Positions 25,401 to 40,400 of a stretch of 64,000 nt of DNA are shown here, piece by piece. The notes below the pieces were generated by a model, which searched no databases, was not told the DNA's origin, and saw nothing but the letters and a program-made list of their open reading frames with translations. The translations under genes and the position numbers were made by a program. Source of the DNA: Archegozetes longisetosus (taxonomy: Eukaryota > Arthropoda > Arachnida > Sarcoptiformes > Trhypochthoniidae). Within the stretch, counting starts at the first letter, position 1. Each line of letters begins with the position of its first letter. The stretch covers positions 15,748,090 through 15,812,089 of the forward strand of contig JAEMBT020000008.1 of assembly GCA_018873245.2 (NCBI GenBank), written 5' to 3'.

Positions 25401-28400
25401 CGGTAAGCTGTGCATTGTTTGGTTCTCACTGATAGACAAAGTTTCACAACTGGCGTAGTGGAGTGAGGTAATCATAATAACAACGGAAATTCATTCAAAA
25501 TTTATATTGTTATTGAGAGGTAAGCGCACGAATCCCGATTCCACCCAATCTCATACAAAATGGACCAAATTCAGCATAAGGCTATTTGTAAAAACATAAA
25601 GAAGGACAAAGAAAGCTCTCAATATTTGCTACTGACTGAGTGACAATCTATCAGAAATTAATTCTGAATATTTTGGCGCACTTTCTATATTTATTCATTC
25701 ACACAAATCATTTATTGAATCAAAAAATGAAGAACAAAAGAATCGCTGCACGAAATCTCTAACAGTAGACAAAAACAGGCCAAACGACTAAAGATCTTTT
25801 GGCATTGTTTGAAACACCCAATTGTTCATCAATAAACTCAGGCCCTCTTAAGTGATCAATGAATGATTGAAGGTTCGCATTATTAAACAAAAAACGGAAA
25901 AATATATGAACCTATGAAGAATCTCTTCATCAATGGCTGCCATCAATTGTTGAGTTAGTATTTTCTCAAGTAATGGTTTCGCGAACTTAATCATGCGTGA
26001 ACTAGTATTTATATAAAATATTCTTATTGTTACGAAAATTTGATGTACAAGTCAGCTAAAAAGAATTGTAAAGAACTTCCCTTAATAATATATGGAGAAT
26101 CTGTTGAAATTACTGCTTATAGTTATCGTATGCGTCATTTGCCAAAGAAAAAGTTTCAACAAAAGAAGCAAATCAAGAACCAATAATTATTAGATTATTT
26201 TTAAAGCCTGTTTGTGCAAACGTTTTTAGGTTATATGTAAAGTAGAGAATGATTTTTTCCATTTTATAAAAATAACGTTTCTGATGAGGATTAGCCTTTG
26301 CTTTGATCTGAAACGTACGCACGTTTGAGCACTAAGAATGCTTACCGCATCTCATTTTGGATATTATGTTTTGTAAAATTGTCTCAATAGCAATATTCAA
26401 CTTTTTCATAAAGTCTCAAGTGAATTATTTAATATTTAATTCTAGAATTCAGTTATGTGTGTTTGGCTCAAAGTTTCTTTTGTGGATTGAGTTACAGAGA
26501 AGGGCAGCTGCGATGCACAGGAGAAGACCAATTATTGTAGTCTAACCCGAGAGGGATGAATGAACGCTAAAAATCTTCGAGACTAACGAACCTTAAGAAA
26601 AAGAGTATTTCGTTGAGAGGACACGTGGCCTTTAGTTGCTATTGAATTAAGAGCAATAATACATATGTGATCCGAGGGTTTTAGTGGCGTGTGGACCAAG
26701 TGTTAGAAGCGATTGAATCGGCGATTTTATTTGTGACGCGTGAGAGCAATGCCAAAACTATAACAGCTTTTGTATGCATAGCATAACTGAGAACCGTTTG
26801 ACACATGGCTTAGTCGAGCGACATCGGGCTTATAAACCATAGACTATAATATGAATTACTGCCAATTCTTGTTTCCCTATTGTTGACAAAATTGAATTCA
26901 ATTGAAGAAAACATTCTCATAAAAAGCATCAACGAATTAAACCTTATTTAAGTTAATTAATCTGTTTGTTTGTTCTTAAGTAGACCGTAAACCGTTTGAG
27001 CCAAATGCAGACAATGAATATTTTTGTTCTTAAATTTCGTAAAATTTGTTTCGCTCAGATGAAATAATTTCACGATTGCGAACGTGAGATAAATTGTCAC
27101 GAATTTGAGGTCAACTCAAAACACATTTAATTTCTTAAACGTTCGCTTTCTTTCTCTGTTATTTATATTTGAGTTAAAAGCATATCGTTTTGCAAAACAG
27201 TGACATAAGGCTCGCACGAGTACATTACAGGCATAATATATTGTACTGTTAGTAACATTTAGAGTAGATGCAAAACATTTGGCGATACTCCTCATTAAGT
27301 AACTTTTGGCGATCGCTTGCCATGAGTTGAGGGATGCCACGATCGTAGTCTAACTATAATTGAAAGGTTCGTCAGGCTCAAGGAAAGGAAGGCAGTCTCG
27401 CAGTTCAGGAAATGATGCAAATGCTTTTGTGGTAATTGATCCTCACCCGCAACTAATTCTGCTCAGAGGCTGTCAAATTTTTGGGGCATTACTGCTCCCA
27501 ATATGAAGAGTTAGAACTGACTCTTTTTCTGCTTTATTGCGATCTAGTATTGGTTGTCCTTCATGTTATTTTATTTATTTTTTAGTGTCTTTTTCTCGAT
27601 TTCATTATGTTTTTTGATGGCTTTGTGTATGAGCCTTGGATTTAAGTTAATGGATATAATGTCTATGTTAATGATAGTGTCATTAGTTTTTACGGAATTC
27701 AAGCAAAACCATTTGATGGCAAGTTTATAAGAACATACAATCAGATTACTTGACCTCAGCTTTCTTAGCATTAAATGACATACAACTTGAATGCTAAACA
27801 ACAAGTTACATTTAAAATACTTTTAGCTTTACTCATACAAATAGCACGGATGCAATTCAATTTTTGCTTTCTGTTTCAACTGCTAACCTAGTTTTAAAGT
27901 AACAATATTTTCAAAAAATAGTATTTGCTTATTGTTGGTCAGTCATTCAATTGAGTAACAAAACAAAGAAATCAATAATTGATTGCAGACAATACTAACG
28001 AGATATGAATCTATTTGTTAGTTATGTAGTATTGAAAAGGAGTTAGTTTGGCACTACCTTATATTTCAATATAATAGACCAATTAATAATGGCTTGCTTT
28101 ACGCTAGAATATACTGCGCTGCTTATTATGGAAAGAATAAATTATTATTATTATTATATTTCCTTCTGCTCACTCATCCCTTTCCAACTAAAATGTTTAG
28201 AAACTTCTAAGAAAGTATTTTATGTTAGGAATGGTTTCTCGATTGTAGAACGTGTTAGCATTATATGCATTGAAAGAGAGAATGACGGAATAGCTATTTA
28301 GAAAGTCTGAATTTTTAATGCCATTTTCTCTTTCAAACCGGTTTTCATTGTGAAACTTATGATACCTTTAAGGTTAGCGATGGTGTTAAGTCTTCAAGAA

Positions 28401-31400
28401 TAAAAATTGTTTCTTATATAATGTCATTGTTTAATGCGTTAAATTTTGATAAAAAAATGAGCTTTCTCAATATGATCAGCATTTTCTTATTAAACTTATC
28501 ATATAGTTATTTGTCATTAAAATAACTAACTATTAAGACGGTAATAACGATATTTTCGTATCCATTACAATTCAATGAAACTGATAATTTCAAGCACTTA
28601 TTTGAAAATTGAGCTCAACCATAATGATTTGTAGAAATTTTCATGAAACTATTATGAATCGAAACCAAACAATAAAATTTTCATTTCCTAAATGAATAAT
28701 AAAATGCTAGTTTTCTTGAATGAATTTAAAACATAATTATGCTGTCTAAAATGTAGCTGTACTAACGAAAGTCAAGTGTTTTTTGCGGAATATGCAGCAA
28801 AATATGCCAAATGGGTGTGAATTTTGGTGAAGAATTTAAGCATATAAGCTGATGCTATTGTCAGAAAGGTACCTGTTGTTAGATTGGACTTTGCGCCTCC
28901 CCTTAAGACCAAATGGCTCCAAAAACTGCGGGCAAAGGTGAACATCTAAAAAGAATCTGCAATTCGCATATTTAGTTTAAGTACCTAACTTTGGGATAGC
29001 ATGCAAGCTGTATAAATAAGATGCCGACTTTTACTAACTTCAGCCTTGCCCTCAAAATATTGCAGTCACTGTTGCCTATTGTTAGATATTTATTTGTTCA
29101 CAATTATTTATCACCGCAAATGAAATTCAAACTAAATAGCGTTCGAACTACATTTGAACAGTTGTTTGCGTAGAAATTTCTCCGAATTGGAGCTTCCACT
29201 AAAAGTTTCACCACTTCAATCAGTGTTTTGAATGATTCTTAATTGTTTTTGTTGTGCTTTCTAAAAATAATTTAAAACTGTTTTATGTCTAATTGGCCAC
29301 TAACTAAGGCGTAACCGAATGCACTTTACCAACGCTCATATGCAATATTATGTGCATAAATATATTCTTTTCGGCAGAAGAAATGTTCAGCAAATGTAAA
29401 TCTAAACCAAATTTCAAAGGCAATAATGCTTTGCTAAACATGTCGAAAACGTGACACTTGGTGTACGTTAAGACTCAGTTTCAGTTGGTTTATAACGAAT
29501 TTGTAACAAAAAATGTGACACCAATTCCCTCACTTTGACTCAAACCTGAACTTCATCCAAGCCTATTGCAGTTGTGCGCTCGAGTTTAACTGCTTTTTTG
29601 AGACACAGTCTAAGTAATATGATATGGAAAGTCACGCTAAACCACAAAAGCACCAGATCTGTGTTCAGTTTTAAAGTTCACTTTTGTATTTCAAGTTTTT
29701 TCTATTTCCTCTTAGTAATTTTTCAGTTTCTTATCTTCTATTGAGTTATACGCGCCTTAAGTACTGAATAGAGAGTTTGCCAATAGAAACATACATCAAT
29801 GTTTCAATTCAATTCAAATTTATGTTCATGTTTCGAAAGCTTTTTCAGATTTACTGATAGCTTTGACGTGTTTTTTATAGTTATTTATCAAAATAGAAAA
29901 ATAAAGATTCAAATAAAAAATGTAACATTTAATCATAGTTTTGAATAATAGTTTTTGAAAATGCAATACATTTTCTTATTCTTAAATTAATTGACGAATG
30001 TTTGAAGGTTGTGTCAGACAATCAAGTTATTTGTCAACACGATCGCAGAATCAATTCTTCTTCATATATCAAATCAGATTTCGAAGTAATAAGTTTATCA
30101 GAGATATTTGATCTGTTTGAGAATGATTGTGATGTTTGAAATTTCTAGCAGAAGCTAGAAATGCCCAAACACAAAGATTCGTTTTATTTTTGTCTAAGAT
30201 GCTGGATGCTTGTCTTCGTTCAATGTTCAGATGCCTTTTTCCTGTTTTTGTGCCTAAAAGCTAGCGTTTGTACTCTTTCTGAAAAAGACACAAATGAGTG
30301 ATGTGTTGACTGTCTAAACAGGAAAATAAGAAAAATAGGACATTCATTCGTATGGCAGCAACAGCATTGGCATTTAGCATACAAACAAAAAGCTTAAAAC
30401 ATAATTTGGAGCTAGAATTTCACGTTCAATAGGATTGAGCATATAAAATGTGATGTCCTTATTGTTTATCCTGATATGAAGTACTAGATGAAGTACCGCT
30501 AACACTTGTTTAAATCATAGAACACGCGATTTTCAGTTTAAAGCAGAACTAGTCATTTTTACGATAATCGTTTCAAAGTCGTTGCGAGCAAATAGCTATT
30601 TAAACTGCACTTTTTATCTGCTCTTAATATTCTTTAAGTCTTCTCCTGTTCTCTAGTCATGAAATATAGTTCTTGAATAAATAATTACAAGAAGTTATGA
30701 GTAATAATCCGTAATAATAGGGAAGTTTAAAATAAATGTTTTATTACAATCAACAGCTTTCCTAAAATGAATTGTTGTAAGTTTTCCTTTGGGTTTTAAT
30801 AGAAAGTTCATACGCTCTGTAACTTGTGCTGTCAGACATTATTATGATTACGGTATATATGATGTTACTATCACATTATTTATTATACTAGTTTTCTTAA
30901 TACGTTCCATCATATGTTCTGTTACTTTCTTATAGCTTTTGGGACTTTAAATGAACCATAAGATTTTTGCAGATAAAGTTCAAAGGTATAAATATTAGTA
31001 CTATTTCTCTAATCATAGCTGTTAGTTGTATTTGTTTTCAAATGGCTAAATTATAAGCAATAGATATGACAATCTTTTATTTGTAAATCACTTAGAAGTT
31101 GATAAGTGTATATGACTTTTCGCACTTTTGCTGTTGTAAACATTTTGGAACTGAACGTTCGGCAGAACTCGTTTAATGCTATTCTCGGTGTGAGGTCTCA
31201 AAACACAAGAGACATGACAAACCAAATCCGACTTATTCAAATTGAAACTTTCCTAACGCAGTTAAGATTTAATTGAGGAAAGTTTAAATAAAATAACAGT
31301 TACGAATCGATATTAACAGATATTGAGAGAAGTGTGCATTTACTAATTGATTGCGTAAGTGTGTCACTCTCTAATTCAATGCAAATGTTTTGTGCAAAGC

Positions 31401-34400
31401 ATCCCATTATTGCCACTCCATATGTGTTGCCATAAGTTAGTTTTATATTTCTTTTTATAGCTTTTATGCAAAAGTGCTCCGTTTATATGCGAGTGTACTT
31501 TATCTTCACCTAAAACAATAACTTCTTATCTCCTCGCTCATATTTCATGCAAAAAGCAGTAAAAGCATTAGAACCACCAGACTGAAAGAGACCACTACAA
31601 CGTGCAGAAAAGACCTCAATTCAATAAGCTTATGCAACGAAACAATCAAGTGTTTACTGACTGGCCGCCATTCATTTAGATTATTTGATTGCATAATCAA
31701 ATGATCTTATCATTTGAACATGCACTTAATAAAATCACAATAATTAAGCTAAGTTAGGGCCACTAATTTTAGATACAGAACAGCAGTTTATATAATCAAC
31801 TAAATACAAACACATTAACTTATTGTTGTACTCCATTGAACTGCACCCACAGTTAATTAATCATCCTTCTCTTTGTATATTGAGTAATATCAGATGCTCT
31901 ATCAAATAGTTTAGCTGTACAACATTTGCTAAACAAACTATTCTCGAACCACCAATTATTCAGCATTAACTTTTCATCAAAGTATTTACTGCTCAACTTT
32001 TGTTCAACTTTTTTATGTTCTATCTAAACTAAATATTTTATTGTAAATTGCGCTCAAAAGTGTTTGGCTGGTTGTGTAAGAACTAAAGTAATTAGTAATT
32101 ACTCTTAATTTGCTTGTTTTCATTGATATACAAAGTTTAAAGTCTTAAGCTTTTCACTTGAAAATTGAGTTAAGGAAATGTGCCAATTAAAAGTTTTGCT
32201 GCTGTACTATCAAATTATGGCCTAAATCAACTTTCAAATAATTATTGTTCTCTAACGTATGTTTTCAACTGTTTTAGATTAATGTTGAAAAATAATAAAC
32301 TATGTTTGAAGTGATGAAAGATTGCGATACTAACGTTCCTATTATCAGATAAGGAGGCATAACTTCGAGATCGAGATATTTAAATATGCACTACATGTTC
32401 AATTGATTGGTTCGTGTAAGGCTTATTTTTGAACATCTTAAGTGATCAAAGTTGAAAAATAAATTAGTTTTAATTAAACTATAAATACTTCAAGTTTGAT
32501 AAGTGTGAACTTTAACACTTTGAACAGCAAATATCATTTATGACATTAGGGTAATTAACTTATGTTTCTTACAATTGAACTCAAGTAACTGAACAAATGG
32601 CACTTCACGCCAATTATGCCAATAATAACAGAACTAAATTAATATAGAAATCATTTAATAGCAGTAATTCACAATTGGCTGTCCTGTTGTTCAATAAATA
32701 TTGTTGTTGTTGTTGTTCTGCTTTTATGAAACTTAAATGATTTATTAGCATTATATACCACTTAAAAGTTATTATTTACACTCTTTTATTTAAATTAATG
32801 AAAAGCATTTCTAATTTACTGAGAACTCGAATAACTTTATTTACTAATAACACGCTTTAAACAAAACGCATTATTAAACAATAAATGACTCATAATTACA
32901 CCTCAAATGTAAAGAAAATGATGTCATTGTACTGACTTCTCAACTCTTTTCAGCCAAACAGTATATATGCGAGTGATTGAGTCAATATTTTGTCTCATTT
33001 ATGTAAGTGTTTGACTAAATCCTTTCATTGATAATTTGAAAAGTCAATTATTAATAGTTTATAATTATCTGGTGACTCGCACGACAACATCTAAACCCAT
33101 AATTCAAATTGAAAGTAATGCTCTATTGACGCTCCAGTTTTTGACAACTTTTTGTCAAATCTCAAACTTACGATAAACTAAGTAAATGCATAATATTATA
33201 ATCTCTTAAAAATTTCTTAGCCTTTAGCATTACAAAAGCAGAAAACTTGATCTTAGATCCATTCAATGTTGCTAATTCATATGACGGCATTAGAATAATT
33301 TTTAAGTGAATAGCTTCATGAAAACGACATTTTTTCATAGACTTCAATGTCTATATAAAGATAGATTTGTGTTTTGTGAGATTTTGATAGCTCGCGCATA
33401 GAATTTGTTCGCATCAGTTCAAAAACCTTCACAGTATAATCGATTCGTTTATACATTTTGCAATTATTTTCTATAATGAAAATACGTGATATTTCATCGT
33501 ATTTTGAAACGTCAAAATTCATATGGCGTGTGGTCAAATGTTTTGTGAAAAAGTTGTTATGGTTAGGAAACAGCTTAAAAAGTTTTTATTACAGAATATA
33601 AATGTTGAATCGCACGATCTGTCTTTATTGTTAAACGATCAATGTTTGAAGTGATAAATCATAAATAAGGTAATGGAAACACTGAACTGAACCATTAGAT
33701 ATATTGAATTTCACAAATTTGTTTCGCTTAATTAATTTACATTATTTATAATCTCTAACAAGCTATCAAATTAATGCATTGTATGTCTGACAAGCTATAA
33801 ACTGGTTAATGTCTTGGAAATGCGCAAATCAATTCAATAGTTTGATACTATGCTCACAACTTTTAATGTTATATAAGTTTAAAATAATCTAAAATCAGGA
33901 GCTAATAAATAGTGAACCATAAACGTTCAAAAGTTACTGAAATGCGCACTTTTATCGCTCAAAACGCATCTAATTAACAAGAGTTCAAAGTTTTTAAACT
34001 TTTAAATTAAAAAAAGTCTCTTTAACGATTTCCAGAATCGCTAATATCTAAAACATTAATCAGCATTAAAAAAAGATGAAGTGAAGACATTTTCCAAGTC
34101 TTCATCTCTATGACTTTGAGTAATAGGAACTCAAAACATATTTCGTAACGACGAATGGCTAAAGGATTTAATCTTTTGAAAGGGAGAGAGAGAGAGAGAG
34201 ATTGAGTTAGAGCTGAGACTCACTCTAATTATTAGTATAAATCAAAGATCTTATTTACTTAATCCCGTCTGCTTTCTCGTAGAAGTAATAATAGACTGAA
34301 GATTAAGTGAGACCATCGTTATGCGCAAACTGGTTGATTTCTCTAAAAACTCAAACAAAACTTTCAGAAAACATAATTTTGAAGCTTAGATAATGAACGT

Positions 34401-37400
34401 CAAGTAAATGATAGCCTCATTAAAAATGACTTAAGCGAGTTAGTATTAGCTGCACACCAATTGAATAGAGTAGATGTAAACACTAAATGCAAAAAGATGC
34501 CGATTTTTCTATACTTCGTTTAACCTGAAATATGTAAAGATACCTGAAAGCAAATAATTGTCATCCACTTATAGATTGCATTGTCTATAGATTTGAGTAC
34601 TATCTTGTTAACAAAGACAACTATAATATTGTTTATAGCTGTACGTGTTGATCGCCTCATTTTTTGTAATGTTAAATTTTATTTCCTGTTAAGTCTAATT
34701 GCTTTCAAATCTTGTTTTCTTACGAGTGGTACTCATTTTTTACCGGCCAAATGGCATGATTCCCATCAAACTTATAGAGTTATATATCAGTTGATAAATA
34801 TATTCCTAACAGTATATAATTTATATGATAATTGCTTTATAAAACTTCTTATGGGTTTAACGAATTAGTGGTTAACAATAGAATATCCTCTTAATACATT
34901 CAAAGCTCTATTTGATTGAAGCTTAATTACGCTAAATAATTGCAATTTAATATTAGATCTAATGAATTTAATTTATCCATTTTGCAGCCGTTGGCAATCT
35001 GAACGCATTTATTCAAATTGAGACTCACTTCAAGTCAAATAGGGAGTTGTCCAACAATTTATTTACAACTAATACTCGTCCACAATGTATCAAAGACTCA
35101 TATTTGGCAGCATCGCTTACACCACTTCATATAATACGAGCCATCGATTCGTGTCGTGATGACGGTCGGTGTGGGTCCAAACTCTTCATATGTCAACCAG
35201 TATTTGCTGATTCCAAAAAGAAAGTTAATTTTGATATTGAAACCAGACGGGTATGTATTCCAACATTTATCTGTCTTCACGTATTCATACCCATCAAAAT
35301 ATAAGATAAAATAGGGCTCAGTCTTAAAAGTGAAAAAATTCTTGTTCTCACTCTTATAGTGATCCACACGAGTCGAGTTCGAGACTCTGCTTTCTTACAA
35401 GTTAACTATCAGCTCAAGTGAATCATTCAGTTTTTATCCGATTAGACTTCACTCATTTTAGATTGAGACTAAGGCTGACTTTTTTATTAAAATATATTTG
35501 GGCATTGTTTTATTTGAGCAAATTAAACAAAAGTATATTTAAAAACTGGTGCGAACGCTTAGTGTAATTAAAAAGCATGATGCTTTAGTTGAGTGTCGAC
35601 TAGTCATTTAAATTCTTAAAATTTTGTGAGGTTAGCGTTTCCGAGAATAACAACATTCATAATAACCAGCAATGCTTGCAAGCTCTTTAATTAAACATTT
35701 AAACTTTTTGCGCATTCGTCTATTTTTGCGATTGAGCCCTTCAGTTTGACTTAATTGCAATTTACGAGTACTCAATATTTTTTAGTCTCATGATAAAGTT
35801 TCAGTTATTTTCGAATGAATGTCATTCGCAGATACGTTCTCAGCTAAAACTCTTGTAAATTTTTGTTTGTTCCGAAAGTTAGAACAATCAAATCGATATT
35901 TTCAATCAAGAACTATCAGGTATTGAAGTGTTTTGTATTTGAAGAGTACTTAATTGCTGAGAAACAAGTTCTACCGATAAGTGTAACTGGGCATCAATTA
36001 CTATCTATGATAAAACTTTCAAATAACATTGACTGGATTAGGTTTTCGATTCTTTTTGTGGATCACTATTTTTGAATTATTTTCCGCAGTCAGTGGGCAG
36101 GTATTAGTTATAGCTCGAGGCGATCTATTTGGTTTAGGAATTTATTTGAGAAGAGTCCCTTCAATACTTGGTTCTGAAGTGATCCCCAAAACTAAGTTGG
36201 ACTCCCCAAAAACGTTCGAACTGGTTTTGGTCAAATGCCTAAAGCTATGCCCCACCTGTGCTTTATGTAGTTATGTAATGTAATAAACTAAGAAACAACT
36301 TCTATCCTAACCAAAATAACCGATGGTTTCTTCTTAATATTATTTTTGTGTATTTGAAGATTTGATGCACCAGTTCTCTACTTTCACCTATCATTAACAT
36401 TATAAGCCGGACCTCATTCACAACTATTGTGTTCATTGCCTTAATCTAATGAATGATTTTGCTCGTAATCGAAGCATTCTTATTTTGAAACAAACTCTAT
36501 TTTTAAGATTTTATTATCGCTCAAGTAAATCCAATTTATTGTTTGCTTAAAAGATTGTGCTTCTGTTAGTTTAAGTGTATTGCTCTTCAATCCTAAGGTA
36601 AGAATAGTTGAACTACAAAAGTTGTCACACTGTTATTTAGATATTTTCTATGTTTACTGTTTTATTATATGTGAAAATTTATGCGAAAATTGAACTGCAT
36701 TTTAGACTTCTTAGAAGTATTAACAGTTCGCTAATTAAAATCTTTTATAATGTATCGTATATACCGTGAAGGAGCCTCATGTTTTCAATAATTCAATTCA
36801 ATCGAATGTATTCACTACAAATGTGACCAAAAATAAGTATAAGTTAATAAAAGGAAATTTTAGAGAAGTTATAACAAAGTTGTGTGCGGGTAAAAAAAGT
36901 AAAACTTTTTGTTATGATTTTCTCAGTCTTATTATTAGCGTGTTTTTTATTTTGCTTTTTTATGTCGATTCATCATTGGCTTATTCTTATTGATAGCCTG
37001 CAAGTCTGGTTTTTGCTCATGAGTTACCGCGGAATGTGATAATAGAGAGGGCTAAGACACCACTTTGCAACAGCCATCACGTTATTCTAAACAAAGAAGT
37101 CGACAATTGCGAAGCAGATACTACTCGAGGCATTACAAACGATAATAACACTGACAATAGAAGTACTAATGCAAATCTTAGCGATGCTGATCTACAGCAA
37201 AATCCGTTATATGGACTCATTTCACCTGAAGAGCGGATGCAAGTGATCTCCCAAGAATACCCATCCAAATATGTTCCAATCGATGTGAGTGGAGTTGGCT
37301 TTTCGAGAATGTCTAATTTGAGGCGATCTCTCATCCATGTAAGTCTAAACAGTTCATCAATTGTTTGTCAGTTTGACAACTTTATACTCAATATATTACC

Positions 37401-40400
37401 ATTTCTATCGAACATCCACTAAAAATACTGCTTTTAATGCGTGTTTATATTTTGATTGACTTTAAGTGTTTACTTACGTTAGTTCTTATTTATATTGAAT
37501 AATTCTGTTCTCTGCCTTCTCTGCTTTTTATGTTTAAGTCTAAGTCTCTGTACATTTATCGATGTTCTGCACAAATTTACACTCATTTTATGCTTTACTT
37601 TCAAAATAGGCCGACTTTTTAATAAAAAGGAAAAAATCCAACGCATCTAAAGGCAAAAGAGTGAAACGGCGGAACACTATCTGTCAAAGTGCTAACGAGT
37701 TGTCAGTTAATGGTAATAATGAAAACAGAAGGAATCGAGTGAGACGAAGAAGTGCTGGTTCTATTGATTTTGTTCACACTTCCTGTCAAACAGAAGTGAA
37801 TGAGAATGAAATTTATTCTACAGGACGTATTGTAGAAGTGAAAAAGTGCAAAAATAAATCAACTCACGCGTTAAACAATAACAATAACAATAACAATAAC
37901 AGCACTTATGATAACTATAACCGAGAAAATAAGATCAAACTCAAGGCTGAAGTTCATCACTACGAGAGTCGGTCTTTAGATAATTTAATTGATTGCAATC
38001 ACAAACATGAATCGGTTGGACCAGATATGCCTCAAATGATTGATTCGAGTGAAGTCGAGAGCAATCAAACTAATAATAATGAGATGACTGAAAAATGTAA
38101 AAATCAAAATTCACTGCCGATCTCAAGCTTATCAGTTGCAATCAATGCAGCCGTCAAAATGCGTGACAACTTGGCAGCAAAAGGGGTTGGAGACGATGGC
38201 AGGTCCTCGAGTGGTAATTGGAGTGCTAGCAGTTCAACTCACGCGTCAGTTGATTCGGATCACATCGTGAATGGTGGTCAATCACTCAAAAATGATTTAC
38301 CGCATACATTATCAAACAGTTCACTTGGAAAAGATTCTGCTATTTCAGACAGTAATACAACACCAAATGAGAACGATGGAAGACTATCGGCTCAGGAGAC
38401 CAACAGTTATTCATCTGAAGCCTCGCATTTCAATAATACAAAAAGTAATACTATTAAGTTTCAAACAGAACCCAAGACCTTGGAATCAAGTGTTAACGAC
38501 AGCGTTGTTATCAGAGCAAACAATTCAGAGTCTGGGAATAAAGTCCAATATGCGAACAGGGACTCTGAATCGTGGTTACAATATTATGACTCTTCCGATA
38601 CGATAACACCTACACCCACGGAGTCGGAAAGTGGACAAACAAATCAAGCGATAACTTCGAGTTGTGGTAATAGTCGCAGATCTAGTTTCTCAGCAATAGG
38701 ACGTCAGAGTAACGACGACGAGGCAGAATCTGTTTATTCAGTGGATAATGACGGCTATTACACATCAATGCATACCGATTCGGGATTATTTCGAGTTCCG
38801 GTAAAGCTTATGATAACACCCAATAGTAGTTTTCGATTGAAAGGCAAGCGCGACTCAATCACATCTGTCTGCACTGTTGGTGATATCAGTATAAATAGTA
38901 TACTTTCAAAGACTGAAACTGAATCTTCCACAACAACTTTGACAAACAATAGCTATAGTAGTGGTAGAGTTAAACTACCTCCTCCGCCACCACCACCACG
39001 TGTTTCAAGTATGTTAAGGAGTATTAGAAACTCTACGATTAGCAACAAAACGATTGATAGCTGCAGTGATAACGGAACCACAGCATCAAACACCAGCACG
39101 AGTTCACGTTCACACTCGCCATCACCTGCAGCAACCATTACATCAGAATCAGAACAAAGCGAAGTGGCCAGACTCAGGTTTAAGGCTAAGACTAATTTCG
39201 ATTCGAGTAGTTATCCATCAATGTGTGCCATCACTTCGAACGAGAACAGCGATGACGGCAAAAGTGCTGACAGTTATAGTTCTGACGGATCCAATCGAGT
39301 GACTCCAACTGGAAAAATGATGAAATCACGAGCTGGTTCTTATAAAGGTTTTAGAATCAAAGATATATTTGGTTTCGGACACTCATCCAAGGACGATAGA
39401 AGTTCACCACTGACTGTTCCAGCAGTTCCACACATCGCAACCATCAGAAGACCACAAAGTCCTCTACGGTTTAATATGTATAACGGAGAAGGAAGTCATC
39501 GGTTCAGAAGATTTGCTGAGAAAATAAATGGTAACTCGACTACAAATCAATACCAAACGCCAAATATAATACGAGCGAATGCCATCTCTTCGTTTGCAAG
39601 TGATTCGAATGAAAGTGCTAATGAACCGAATAGTGTTTTCAAGTCTTCATCTGCCATAACAACTGCCAATACTGACAAGAAATCAGAAACAAGTGATGTT
39701 TCAGATACACATTTGATAGCTTCCAATTCAGTGCCTAATCCTAGCCCTAACTGTAACTCAAATTTAAGTTGTAATTCGGACCCAAAGCCTTCGTCAGTTA
39801 ATGAAATAGTTTCTGAAGTGCCTCATAGTATGCTATATCCTATTTCGAGGCAAGTTTCAATTCAAATTCCACGCAATCATTGGAAACCATTAACTTTAAC
39901 TAAACCAACAACAACTTCCTCGATATCACGCCCAGTAACACTAGCAACTTCTACTAGTAATGCTAATCGTTCAGTGGCCAGAGTGACTCTCGATGCAAAC
40001 GGTTGTGTTATATATGCATCAAATTCATTGGGAAGACGTCGTGACGGACACCCTATGAATTATTTGAATCAAATACAGAAAACTCCTGCCAAAATCCAAG
40101 AGGAACAAAGATGTGCAACACTTCCAAAGGCTCATAAACCGAGCATTTCTAGTCCATTATCACCTCCAAGCAAACCAGGTATGAATTTGCTTGCTTTGCT
40201 TTATTTGCTTACAATTTGTTTCACTTGAACTTTGTTACAAAGTATGGCATGGCTTTTCACTTCTGATCATTAATTTAAAAATAATGGACCGTTCAAGGCT
40301 TGTAAGAAGTTAACTGATTGTTCTTTGATTCAGCGTTAGACTTTAATGTCAAATGTTATGCTTTATTAACTTTTGATAAATAATCACTAAAAACTTGAAA

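Larger units (their letters stand above)
22777..34987 (+). other. 12.2 kb first intron of NHS/GUK-holder
   Basis: Donor TTC/GTAAGT at 22777; acceptor TTTTGCAG at 34987. The join makes a Pro codon (C + CC) and restores the family's VPV(S/G)NL motif. No nested gene could be supported; several short open frames on both strands lack protein-like composition. Simple repeats: (TTG)n at 32701-32717 and (GA)n at 34184-34201. Confidence 0.75.

Noticed and set aside
36029..36283. Possible extra exon of NHS/GUK-holder
   Set aside because: Frame resembles no NHS block, and exons 2 and 3 are already both phase 0.
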